From positions 1 to 27,701 of the IMG/VR virus record IMGVR_UViG_3300001460_000145: a DNA stretch of 27,701 bases; one strand, given 5' to 3'. Source of the stretch: a virus. How positions within the stretch are numbered: position 1 is the stretch's first letter; each line of letters starts with the position of its first letter. Below are positions 15,120 through 22,536 of the stretch, piece after piece. A program made the position numbers and the translations under genes. A model generated the notes under the pieces. That model made no database searches, had not been told where the DNA came from, and saw only the letters and a list, made by a program, of their open reading frames with translations.

Positions 15120-15985
15120 AGATAGAAGTGTGGACCGAATTTGGGCCTTTGAACAGTAAACCAATCTTTGAGGCTTTTATCAAAAGTTTAAACAAGGCAG
15201 GTGAAGAAGTACATATCAACAAAAGCGTTAACGGAGATGTCGCAGTGATATGGAGTGTATTATGGCGTGGCAGAATGCTTGGATACAAAAAAATATGGGA
15301 GGAGTTTCGTTCTAAAGGAAAACCTATTATTGTAATAGAAGTAGGAGGACTAAGGAGAAACGAAAGCTTCAAAATAGGAATCAACGGAATAAACAGAGAT
15401 GCAGACTTCGCCAATCAAACGTTCGACGACAAACGATGGCCATTGTTTAAACATACACTGAAGCCATGGAATTCAACAGGTGATTTAGTTGTAATTTGCG
15501 GTCAGCATGATACCAGCGAGCAGTGGAAAGATTTGCCAAAAATGAACACATGGATATCCAGACAGATAGACGAGATAAGAAAATTTACATCCAGACCAAT
15601 ATTAGTAAGACCCCATCCTAGAAACGAAATAAAATTTGACGTATCAAACTATAAAAATGTTAAAGTAAGACCGCCCAAGCGTGACTATACCACATATGAT
15701 GACACAGATTTCAAAGCCACGTTGGAAAGAACCTGGGCAGTGGTTAACCATAGTTCAAACCCTGCAATGGAATCAGTAATAAGGGGTATTCCTGTTTTCG
15801 TTAGTCCTAGCAGTCTTTGTTTTGAAGTTGGTAATGAAAAACTAGCAGACATCAACTATCCTGCAATGCCAAATAGATTGACCTGGGCGAACAAATTAGC
15901 GTACACTGAATGGTTCCCTAAGGAGATCGAAGCAGGATTACCATGGAAAAGATTAAAAAAACGTTTACAGGAGAAATACTTATAA
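15116..15985 (+). CDS. Capsule-synthesis-like (KpsS/KpsC-like) glycosyltransferase, paralogue 4 of 4
   Basis: The 289-residue protein has the C-terminal blocks of its three paralogues: WISRQIDEIRKFTSRPILVR and then PHPRNE, AVVNHSSNPAMESVIRGI with PVFVSP, LADINYPAMPNRLTW and LAYTEWFPKEIEAG. The N-terminal half starts MKIEVWTEFGPLN and has VEVGGLRR-like Gly turns. It is nearest to paralogue 3 by the RPHP segment. A TTG at 15092 would add eight residues, but ATG 15116 overlaps the upstream stop as ATGA, the pattern used through this operon, so I chose it. It is probably a transferase in the same glycan pathway. Confidence 0.68.
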   Translation: MKIEVWTEFGPLNSKPIFEAFIKSLNKAGEEVHINKSVNGDVAVIWSVLWRGRMLGYKKIWEEFRSKGKPIIVIEVGGLRRNESFKIGINGINRDADFANQTFDDKRWPLFKHTLKPWNSTGDLVVICGQHDTSEQWKDLPKMNTWISRQIDEIRKFTSRPILVRPHPRNEIKFDVSNYKNVKVRPPKRDYTTYDDTDFKATLERTWAVVNHSSNPAMESVIRGIPVFVSPSSLCFEVGNEKLADINYPAMPNRLTWANKLAYTEWFPKEIEAGLPWKRLKKRLQEKYL

Positions 15986-16122
15986 TGGATGAAATTAAGA
16001 TTTTGAAAAGGCAAATACAAGAAGAAGTAAAAGAAAAATACTATCTATATAGAAGAATAAAAGAATTAAACGAAAAAATTCAAATTTTAGAAAGGTCTAA
16101 TGCAAACAATAAATCTGTCTAA
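15985..16122 (+). CDS. Small charged coiled-coil-like protein (45 aa)
   Basis: This short ORF begins MDEIKILKRQIQEEVKEK and ends in a TAA at 16120-16122. The ATG shares its A with the stop of the preceding gene (TAATG), the coupling used repeatedly in this operon. The protein is almost entirely Glu, Lys, Arg, Ile and Leu with hydrophobic residues at 3-4 spacing, so it should form one long amphipathic helix or coiled coil. It overlaps the next gene by 23 bases. No homologue is recognised. Coupling and composition make it likely to be real; a helical adaptor between transferases would be a guess. Confidence 0.6.
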   Translation: MDEIKILKRQIQEEVKEKYYLYRRIKELNEKIQILERSNANNKSV

Positions 16123-16852
16123 CCGTAATCAAATTGATCCAATAGAGTTTACTCCTTATACCGGTGAAAATGTTTGTGTTAACACTACGATAAGAAAAGG
16201 AAAACGAATCCAAGATATTAAATTTTTCCCTGATAAAGTCAAAGCCGTTCTGAGAGGCAATGCCTATTGCATAGGTAACGGGCCTTCACGTAAAGGTGTT
16301 GATCTATCGCGATTAAAAGAATCAGGACAGACTTATGGATGTAATGCATTATATCGTGACTTCATGCCGGATTATATTTTCTCAGTAGATACAAAAATGA
16401 CAATGCAAATGGTCGAAGACGAAGTTGGTTTAAAGACAGTTCACTATGCCCCGGCACTTGAAGTAAATAGAAAGCAGAGCAAAGGTATGTTAAATCTTAT
16501 ACCTAATAACCCACACTGGATATCGGGAAATGCGGCCTACTGGACAGCAGGGGTTCACGGACACAAAAACATTTTTTTACTAGGTTATGATTTTAGAGAG
16601 TACGGCAAAGGCCAGCTGAACAACATCTACCAAGGTACAGATTGTTATGGTGAAAGGAACGATGATAAAATATTTGAAGGCTGGTTAAAGCAGTTCCGTG
16701 ATATGATCAAGATGAGACCTTACGTAAACTATACCGTTGTTCATGACGATCCTCCAGAGTACCTAGATCACCTACAGACAGGAACAGACCATGGCAATAG
16801 CAGAGTCATCACTATTAAAGAATTTGAGGATACTGTACTAGCCAGTTCTTGA
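16100..16852 (+). CDS. GNGPS-motif protein, sialyltransferase (GT42)- or MptE/DUF115-like
   Basis: The 250-residue protein contains YCIGNGPSRKGVDLSRL at about 57-72 (GNGPS 59-63), GCNALYRDF at 80-88, a following DYIFSVDTK (D97), and ISGNAAYWTA with IFLLGYDF further on. The GNGPS plus CN-x-x-Y pair is the signature of GT42 sialyltransferases such as CstII and of the related MptE/DUF115 fold found in flagellin-modification proteins. Both bind nucleotides. In a glycan island a sugar transferase, possibly of a nonulosonic acid, is the better guess, but the sugar cannot be named. It is the last plus-strand gene of the island and its end overlaps the SprT-like gene by 15 bases. Confidence 0.65.
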   Translation: MQTINLSNRNQIDPIEFTPYTGENVCVNTTIRKGKRIQDIKFFPDKVKAVLRGNAYCIGNGPSRKGVDLSRLKESGQTYGCNALYRDFMPDYIFSVDTKMTMQMVEDEVGLKTVHYAPALEVNRKQSKGMLNLIPNNPHWISGNAAYWTAGVHGHKNIFLLGYDFREYGKGQLNNIYQGTDCYGERNDDKIFEGWLKQFRDMIKMRPYVNYTVVHDDPPEYLDHLQTGTDHGNSRVITIKEFEDTVLASS

Positions 16853-17320
16853 TAAGTTCAGTCCAGCAGTTTTAAATCTATTTCTAAAAGCAAAGAAGTT
16901 AGCGTTATGGTTCGAGTAAGGATCTTGTATTACAGTCATCTGATATAGATGCACCATTTCGTGTGCTAGTGTTTCGATAAAATCTTTCCATGTAGGATAT
17001 TTTGAATGCAGTTCTATAGCAAACTCAATTTCACACTTGCCATACGGGATCACACTCTGATCATAGGTACCTTTCCTACACTTCCTATTATCCCAGTTGG
17101 CCCAACATCTACCCCAGTCATTAGTCATTCTTAGGATGTACAAGGGAACATTTGGTAATTTACTGTTGAACAGTCCTTTGTTCAACTCCTTGAACCAGTG
17201 GTATGCTTGTTGCTCGGTGGGTCTAAAGCCAATAATATTCTTACGTCTAGTCAGAGTATTTTCCAACTTGATCTTCAATGCTTTCCGTTGACTGTACGTT
17301 TTCTTTTTTATTTTCTTCAT
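16838..17320 (-). CDS. SprT-like zinc metallopeptidase
   Basis: The 160-residue protein has the metalloprotease motif HEMVH at 120-124 (zinc ligands H120 and H124, catalytic E121), with a third ligand probably H138 in SNHNANFF. Ahead of it are FNSKLPNVPLYI and a Trp/Cys-rich GRCWANWD segment, the usual SprT-like layout. The N-terminus is very basic (MKKIKKKTYSQRKALKIKL), which could bind DNA. In cells, SprT/Spartan proteins cut proteins cross-linked to DNA; in phages the target is unknown. A TTG at 17338 would add six residues, but ATG 17320 is preferred. It is the only minus-strand gene between the glycan island and the uvsW block and is divergent from 17385. Confidence 0.85.
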   Translation of the reverse strand: MKKIKKKTYSQRKALKIKLENTLTRRKNIIGFRPTEQQAYHWFKELNKGLFNSKLPNVPLYILRMTNDWGRCWANWDNRKCRKGTYDQSVIPYGKCEIEFAIELHSKYPTWKDFIETLAHEMVHLYQMTVIQDPYSNHNANFFAFRNRFKTAGLNLSRTG

Positions 17321-17322
17321 GG

Positions 17323-17350
17323 TTGACGTTTTTACCAAGTATGCTATAAT
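17323..17350 (+). promoter_or_regulatory. Sigma70-type promoter with extended -10, driving the uvsW block
   Basis: TTGACG (17323-17328) is followed after 16 bases by a perfect TATAAT (17345-17350), with TGC directly before it (17342-17344). The -35 hexamer is identical to that of the uvsX promoter and both share TATGCTA at the -10. Transcription would start near 17357, leaving a leader of about 28 bases to the ATG at 17385. Confidence 0.72.
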
Positions 17351-17384
17351 ATACTAATAATTATCAATATTACCGGATTTGAAA

Positions 17385-18722
17385 ATGCACACAGATATGC
17401 CAAAAACAATTAACGAAGCACTTAAAATACTAGCATATAATGATTATTTCTGGTCCGATCCCCAAAAAGCCCATATCAAGCCACACCCCAAGGATTACGA
17501 AACAGTAAGATCTTTAGCAGAATCACAGTATGCATGGACAGAGAAACAGGCAAGATTAGCACTAGTGATACTCAAAAGGTACCTCACAAAGTTCCAAGCA
17601 CACGGCATGGACATTAAAACATTATTAGACAAGCCGGAGTATGAGGACGATTTCCGTGTGATAAGTTTTGATAAAGTCATAGAGAAATACACTAATGAGG
17701 ACAATGTTGATATGATAGAGATGAGATTTCCATACAACAAAAAAGTAATCCAACTTATACGTTGTTTGAAAGACAAACGAGACCTGCCTGGAATGTATGC
17801 AATGTATGATGGTGAGAAAAAGAACTGGACTTTCAAACACACCGATGTAACTGCCTACTATCTGACCTTAATAGCTGTGCGATATGATTTTAAATTCATG
17901 GACGACAAATTGTTGGATGACTACGAAGAGATACAAAAAGAAATAACAGGACGTAGGAAACCTAGTGCAAGATTAATTGCAGGCGAGATTGTACTAGACG
18001 ACGCTCCGGAGTCACTACAAGAATACTGGGATCAAAACTTTAAAAGCAAGACGGCACTAGAGCAAGTCGACTCTTTAAAGAACTTTGGTATATCGACCAA
18101 AGGAATCAATGTGGAGGCCGAGACAACGATAGGTCATAAGATAGCACATAACAACTACCACAAGTTGTGGGTAGACTCAAAAGGATTCTCAAAGAAAGAT
18201 GTGGTCAAGGGTCTTATCGAGTTAAATTGCTTTCCATTGATGATGCCTGTGAGTGGTGACATACACATGGAAGATGACGTGAAAGACTTCTGGGAATGGT
18301 TGAATGCCTTCAAGGCACACGGCATAGACATACTGAATGATTGCAGTTGGGGTTTTGATATCAAAGAACCTATGTACGAAAAAGATTATGCCAAGCAGGG
18401 CAACGATAGAGTCACGCTACTGAATAATGCTAGGTCACAAGAATTCTTCGAAAACTTATTTGAACTACACCAGATGAGTAAACAATTCAAACTTATAAGT
18501 GATAATACCAAAATTATATTTGTGAGGAATAGAATACCTAGGGCTTTGATCAAAAGTAAAATTAAACCAAAAGCTTCACTTGTTGCATTGGGAGGCGGTT
18601 ACTATGCTACTGGAACAGATAACCTAAAAAGAATGCTTGAAAATCTTCCAAAAAAGTTGTATTATAGTGATCACCAACCGAATAGTTGGGATTGGCATGA
18701 TCACATTATAATAAAACTTTAG
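17385..18722 (+). CDS. Protein of unknown function upstream of UvsW, with a HARP-like stretch
   Basis: I do not recognise this 445-residue protein as a whole. Residues 115-171 (FPYNKKVIQLIRCLKD, then MYDGEKKNWTFKHTD and VRYDFKF) resemble the HARP domain of SMARCAL1-type annealing helicases, in which an F-x-Y-N segment is followed by a Tyr-Asp...Lys-x-W-x-F strand. The rest is mixed helical, with a late Gly-rich LGGGYYATGTDNLKR and a DHQPNSWDWHDH end. No Walker motifs are present. Its stop is one base before the uvsW ATG, so the two are surely cotranscribed. A substrate-recognition partner of UvsW is a reasonable inference. A TTG at 17379 precedes the chosen ATG; GGA at 17375-17377 is a weak ribosome binding site. 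Confidence 0.75.
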   Translation: MHTDMPKTINEALKILAYNDYFWSDPQKAHIKPHPKDYETVRSLAESQYAWTEKQARLALVILKRYLTKFQAHGMDIKTLLDKPEYEDDFRVISFDKVIEKYTNEDNVDMIEMRFPYNKKVIQLIRCLKDKRDLPGMYAMYDGEKKNWTFKHTDVTAYYLTLIAVRYDFKFMDDKLLDDYEEIQKEITGRRKPSARLIAGEIVLDDAPESLQEYWDQNFKSKTALEQVDSLKNFGISTKGINVEAETTIGHKIAHNNYHKLWVDSKGFSKKDVVKGLIELNCFPLMMPVSGDIHMEDDVKDFWEWLNAFKAHGIDILNDCSWGFDIKEPMYEKDYAKQGNDRVTLLNNARSQEFFENLFELHQMSKQFKLISDNTKIIFVRNRIPRALIKSKIKPKASLVALGGGYYATGTDNLKRMLENLPKKLYYSDHQPNSWDWHDHIIIKL

Positions 18723-18723
18723 A

Positions 18724-20190
18724 ATGAGCAGTTGTAAATTAATAATAAAAGATGAAGTGAACGTTAAGTTTGAGAACCTATCTCTCGAATGGCGTAAACG
18801 ATTATCTAACAAATTCAAATACGAGATACCATATGCTAGGCATTTACCAGCAGTCAAGTTAGGGAGATGGGATGGTAAGGTAAGTTTCTTTGGTTTGGGA
18901 GGAACAACATATCTAAACCTAGTTGATCAAATTGTACCTATACTAGACGAGGGTGGTGTGTACATAGATGTTGAGGATAACAGAGAGCAACACAACTTTG
19001 AATTCAAAGCGGTAGACAAAAATTATCTATCTCACATAAAGTGGCCCAAGAATCATCCGGCGGAAGGACAACCAATAGAATTAAGAGACTATCAAGTGGA
19101 GACAATCAACAAGTTTATAGAACATCCACAAAGCATACAAGAGATCGCCACTGGCGCAGGTAAGACCATTATTACAGCGGCACTGTGCCAATTGGTTGAA
19201 CCATATGGTAGAACCCTTACAATAGTTCCAAACAAGAGTCTAGTTACCCAAACAGAAGAAGACTTCCTTGCTTGTAATTTAGACGTTGGTGTGTACTACG
19301 GCGACAGGAAAGAGCTTGGACGTTTCAATACAATAGCAACATGGCAATCACTAAACGTACTAGAAAAGAAAAGCAAAGACGAACACTCGGAAGCATTTGC
19401 AGAAGCAATAAAAGGAATTAATACAGTAATAATTGATGAAGTACACATGGCCAAGGCAGATGTATTAAAAAGATTGTTGACTGGTCCATTCGCACACTGT
19501 GGCATACGTTGGGGACTTACAGGAACAGTACCCAAAGCAGATTATGAATTCATGGGTTTGAAATGTAGCATAGGAGACGTGTCTAACAGAATACAGGCCA
19601 GCGAATTGCAGGACAAGGGTGTACTCGCAAATTGTCATGTGAACGTCCTACAGACGCAGGATCATCCACAATTCAAAACATACGGAGAAGAGCTGAAATG
19701 GCTAACTACGGATAAAGTCAGAATGAAATGGGTGGCCAACACCATCAAAGATATATCCTCATCAGGAAACACACTAATACTTGTAGACAGAATATCTGCA
19801 GGTGACATACTACAAGAGCAATTGGAAGATTCAGTTTTCGTATCTGGAGCAACCAAAAACACAGACAGAAAGGAACAATACGATGAAGTATCTACAGCGA
19901 CAAATAAAATTATTATTGCCACATATGGAGTGGCTAGTGTTGGTATCAATATTCCTAGGATATTTAATCTTGTTCTTATTGAACCTGGTAAGTCTTTTGT
20001 AAGGGTCATACAGAGTATAGGAAGAGGTATTCGTAAAGCAGAGGACAAGGATAATGTCCAGATATGGGATATTACCAGCAGTTGCAAGTTTGCGAAAAGA
20101 CACTTGGGGGCAAGGAAAAAGTTTTACAAAGAGGCCAATTACCCGTATACTATAGAAAAGATAAATTATGATAACCCTTATACAAAATAA
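18724..20190 (+). CDS. uvsW: UvsW superfamily 2 DNA/RNA helicase
   Basis: UvsW remodels branched DNA such as D-loops, R-loops and stalled forks, and turns off origin-dependent replication late in T4 infection. This 488-residue protein matches T4 UvsW in size (about 500). The first 110 residues form the UvsW-type N-terminal domain (FENLSLEWRKRLSNKF, then LGRWDGKVSFF). The helicase core has the Q-like region ELRDYQVETI, Walker A ATGAGKT at 142-148, the DEVH box at 238-241, LTGTVP as motif III, and QSIGRGIR as motif VI at 430-437. It follows the HARP-like gene by one base and abuts the next ORF. Confidence 0.94.
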   Translation: MSSCKLIIKDEVNVKFENLSLEWRKRLSNKFKYEIPYARHLPAVKLGRWDGKVSFFGLGGTTYLNLVDQIVPILDEGGVYIDVEDNREQHNFEFKAVDKNYLSHIKWPKNHPAEGQPIELRDYQVETINKFIEHPQSIQEIATGAGKTIITAALCQLVEPYGRTLTIVPNKSLVTQTEEDFLACNLDVGVYYGDRKELGRFNTIATWQSLNVLEKKSKDEHSEAFAEAIKGINTVIIDEVHMAKADVLKRLLTGPFAHCGIRWGLTGTVPKADYEFMGLKCSIGDVSNRIQASELQDKGVLANCHVNVLQTQDHPQFKTYGEELKWLTTDKVRMKWVANTIKDISSSGNTLILVDRISAGDILQEQLEDSVFVSGATKNTDRKEQYDEVSTATNKIIIATYGVASVGINIPRIFNLVLIEPGKSFVRVIQSIGRGIRKAEDKDNVQIWDITSSCKFAKRHLGARKKFYKEANYPYTIEKINYDNPYTK

Positions 20191-20694
20191 ATGAAAATAT
20201 TAACACTCGACGATAGAACATATAGATTAGAAAAAATACCGGAATGGGTTGATGAAAAACTCAGGTTTGCAGTCTTAGATAATTCGGATCCAGATAATCC
20301 AGACTTTTTTTATATTCCACTAATATTTCTAGAAAGTTTTAACGCACCGGCGGCAGTACTACAAATTGGAAAATATAAATTAAAAATGCCTTTGGACTGG
20401 AAGATGCTGATAGGAGAGGCAGGACAACCGGAGATGCATGTTCTCCCAATCACTAGCTTGAATGACAGAGGATTTGATGCTTTTACATTCAATCCATTAT
20501 CAAGCCAAAAACCAGATTTCTATCCCATAGACGTTGTAGACATATACACAGAAGTCAAATGGTACTTCCCAAAAATTAAATCAGGACAGATGCTGGCAGT
20601 TCCTTTGACTAACGGACCAAAACCAATTTGTGCGTATTTCGTCAAAGACATATCGAGACAATGTGAACAGGTAGACTATGGCGACGTCTGGTAG
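20191..20694 (+). CDS. Conserved-looking protein downstream of UvsW, unknown function
   Basis: The 167-residue protein starts at the base after the uvsW stop. It appears globular and beta-rich: FFYIPLIFLESFNAPAAVLQ at about 40-59, LPITSLNDRGFDAFTFNP, and VKWYFPKIKSGQMLAVPL in the second half. There are no catalytic motifs, Cys clusters or membrane helices that I can name. It resembles conserved unknown proteins seen near replication genes of marine T4-like phages, but I cannot assign a role. Position suggests involvement in replication or its timing. The stop overlaps the next start by 17 bases. Confidence 0.78.
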   Translation: MKILTLDDRTYRLEKIPEWVDEKLRFAVLDNSDPDNPDFFYIPLIFLESFNAPAAVLQIGKYKLKMPLDWKMLIGEAGQPEMHVLPITSLNDRGFDAFTFNPLSSQKPDFYPIDVVDIYTEVKWYFPKIKSGQMLAVPLTNGPKPICAYFVKDISRQCEQVDYGDVW

Positions 20695-20920
20695 AAAAAC
20701 AATCAAAATAGATGCACCAATAATGATCACATCTGACAAGATAGCTGTGTGGATGGATGATGGAAATTGGGCAAGGAACTTTTTTGATTGGCTTGGAAAG
20801 AATAAACTTAACAACAAACTTTCAGGTTTACAACACATGCAGAATAAAATAAAATTAACTTTTGTGACAGCTAAAGACTGTACAATTTTTGGATTAAAAT
20901 ATGCCGGCAGAAAAAAATAG
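20678..20920 (+). CDS. Small basic protein, unknown function
   Basis: This 80-residue ORF has a clear ATG inside the end of the preceding gene and itself overlaps the gp62 start by 20 bases. It has a short beta-like region (IKIDAPIMITSDKIAVWMDD), a helix containing NFFDWLGKNK, and a basic end KYAGRKK. No known motif is visible. It sits between UvsW-linked genes and the clamp-loader subunit, so a role in replication is possible. It is too short for a confident fold guess. Confidence 0.68.
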   Translation: MATSGRKTIKIDAPIMITSDKIAVWMDDGNWARNFFDWLGKNKLNNKLSGLQHMQNKIKLTFVTAKDCTIFGLKYAGRKK

Positions 20921-21353
20921 AAAATTTTTCGATCTTAGGAATGGCTTGAAAGCAGTCGACTATAGAAACAAAGATTACTTTGACAGAGTCGATGAGAAAG
21001 AAAAATCATTGTATTCACCATATATGTTAATGAGGTACGTGTCCAATATCGCATCAAAAGATCGTTTCTATGTTGAACATTACGTAGAAATGATTAACGA
21101 ATGTGTGAACAAGCACTGCTTCACACTGGGTAAACATAAAAAATTACTTTGGATACTTACTGCTATGTGCGGGTCTCTACAACAACAGTTTCATCCGTGG
21201 ATTAAACCTATGAAACGTGTGCCTAATAAAAGTTTGAAAAAACTCCAAAAACTATATCCAAACGCCAAGGAGGACGATCTCGAAACGCTGGATAAAGTAA
21301 TTACAGACAGAGAACTTGAAGAACTCCTGGAGGCCCATGGGCAAGAATCTTAA
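20901..21353 (+). CDS. 62: Clamp loader small subunit, gp62-like
   Basis: In T4, one gp62 and four gp44 subunits form the ATP-driven loader that places the gp45 sliding clamp on DNA. This 150-residue protein has the features I associate with marine T4-like gp62. FFDLRNGLKAVDYRNKDYF is followed by LYSPYMLMRYVSN, a central YVEMINECVNKH, then FHPWIKP and KKLQKLYPNAKEDDLETLDK, ending in an ELEELLEAHG helix. It is shorter than T4 gp62 (187). The match rests on pattern and order rather than on a catalytic motif, since the small subunit has none. Gene 44 is not in the window. The start overlaps the upstream ORF. Confidence 0.72.
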   Translation: MPAEKNRKFFDLRNGLKAVDYRNKDYFDRVDEKEKSLYSPYMLMRYVSNIASKDRFYVEHYVEMINECVNKHCFTLGKHKKLLWILTAMCGSLQQQFHPWIKPMKRVPNKSLKKLQKLYPNAKEDDLETLDKVITDRELEELLEAHGQES

Positions 21354-22536
21354 AATTCTAGATTTCATAATACAGGACGATGCTTCGGCACTTTTAAGTT
21401 TATCACATATATTGCAAGAAGTGGAGAAAGTCAAAATAGAAGATGTACACCCAACTGATATGAACTATCTTGCTGTTTTTCTAAGACAGCCATACAGAGT
21501 AGAGGAGTTGCTTGACACAATACCACACGCAGTCTACACATTAATGCAACAAGGGTCAGTTCGTCCATTGATCATGATGACCACAGAACAATGGGATCTT
21601 TTTGAAACATTTAAATGGAATCTGGACAGAGAGGTTAATTTCAACGAAAGTCCGTACAAGGATTTCATAAAATATTTTACTATGCGAGATGTACCTGAAG
21701 AAAATATTACGTGGGTACTTCCAGATCACAACCATGTAAAACAAATAGAATTTCTAAAGGACAAAGGATATGATATCAAATGCAAATTTATTCAATTTAA
21801 TTCAATGGCACAGCTGATGATAGACGTGGCCAACTCTTATGAAATCAAAAATAAAAGTATATCTAAATACTACAGTTGCCTTTGCAAAGGCAGACCAAGA
21901 CACAATAGGTTTGGTATGATTTATGATCTTTGGCAAAATGATCTATTAGATAAAGGAAATGTAAGTTGCGAGCCATATAAAGAGCAAACACAAACCAAAG
22001 GATTCGATTGGTTAAACGACATTGTAACAACAAAAGATTTCATGTCAAATTTTAGTAATTGGGACATAAAACAAAGTGAATTCAAAAATATCTTGCCAAT
22101 AGAATACGACGGCAGACAAAACGATCATTGGAATGGTCCAGAGTACAACGAAGCTAATATATTTGAAAGTGCGTTTGTTTGGATAGCCTGTGAAACAATG
22201 AAAGAGCAGGACGGTATCTTTATTACAGAAAAAACATGGAAGGCCATTGCTCATGGATCTCCATTTATAATAAATGGCGATAGCGGATCTCTAGACTATT
22301 TGCACAGCATGGGTTACAAAACGTTTGCCGACTATTGGGATGAATCATACGATAAGGCTAACAGTACTGATAAAATAAAAATGATAACAGGAATAATAAA
22401 GGATCTCTGTTCTAAAGACACAAACACAATAAATCAAATGTGCAAAGATATGTTACCGATTTTAAAACACAATCAAGATCTGTTACGAAATAATAGACAG
22501 CATCAAAATTTAATAGAGGAACTGCACAATGGCTAA
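21337..22536 (+). CDS. Putative glycosyltransferase (fucosyltransferase-like C-terminus)
   Basis: The 399-residue protein has no motif I know in its first 270 residues. The C-terminal part reads ESAFVWIACETMKEQ, GIFITEKTWKAIAHGSPFI (ITEK at 296-299), then GYKTFADYWDESYDKAN. The E-T...I-T-E-K-x-W-K-A...G-x-P segment is the donor-binding signature of GT10-type alpha-1,3-fucosyltransferases and related phage proteins. A TTG at 21316 would add seven residues. ATG 21337 has GGAGG at 21329-21333, only three bases upstream, so translation may also depend on coupling with gp62, which it overlaps by 17 bases. It lies within the replication block rather than in the glycan island. Confidence 0.6.
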   Translation: MGKNLKILDFIIQDDASALLSLSHILQEVEKVKIEDVHPTDMNYLAVFLRQPYRVEELLDTIPHAVYTLMQQGSVRPLIMMTTEQWDLFETFKWNLDREVNFNESPYKDFIKYFTMRDVPEENITWVLPDHNHVKQIEFLKDKGYDIKCKFIQFNSMAQLMIDVANSYEIKNKSISKYYSCLCKGRPRHNRFGMIYDLWQNDLLDKGNVSCEPYKEQTQTKGFDWLNDIVTTKDFMSNFSNWDIKQSEFKNILPIEYDGRQNDHWNGPEYNEANIFESAFVWIACETMKEQDGIFITEKTWKAIAHGSPFIINGDSGSLDYLHSMGYKTFADYWDESYDKANSTDKIKMITGIIKDLCSKDTNTINQMCKDMLPILKHNQDLLRNNRQHQNLIEELHNG

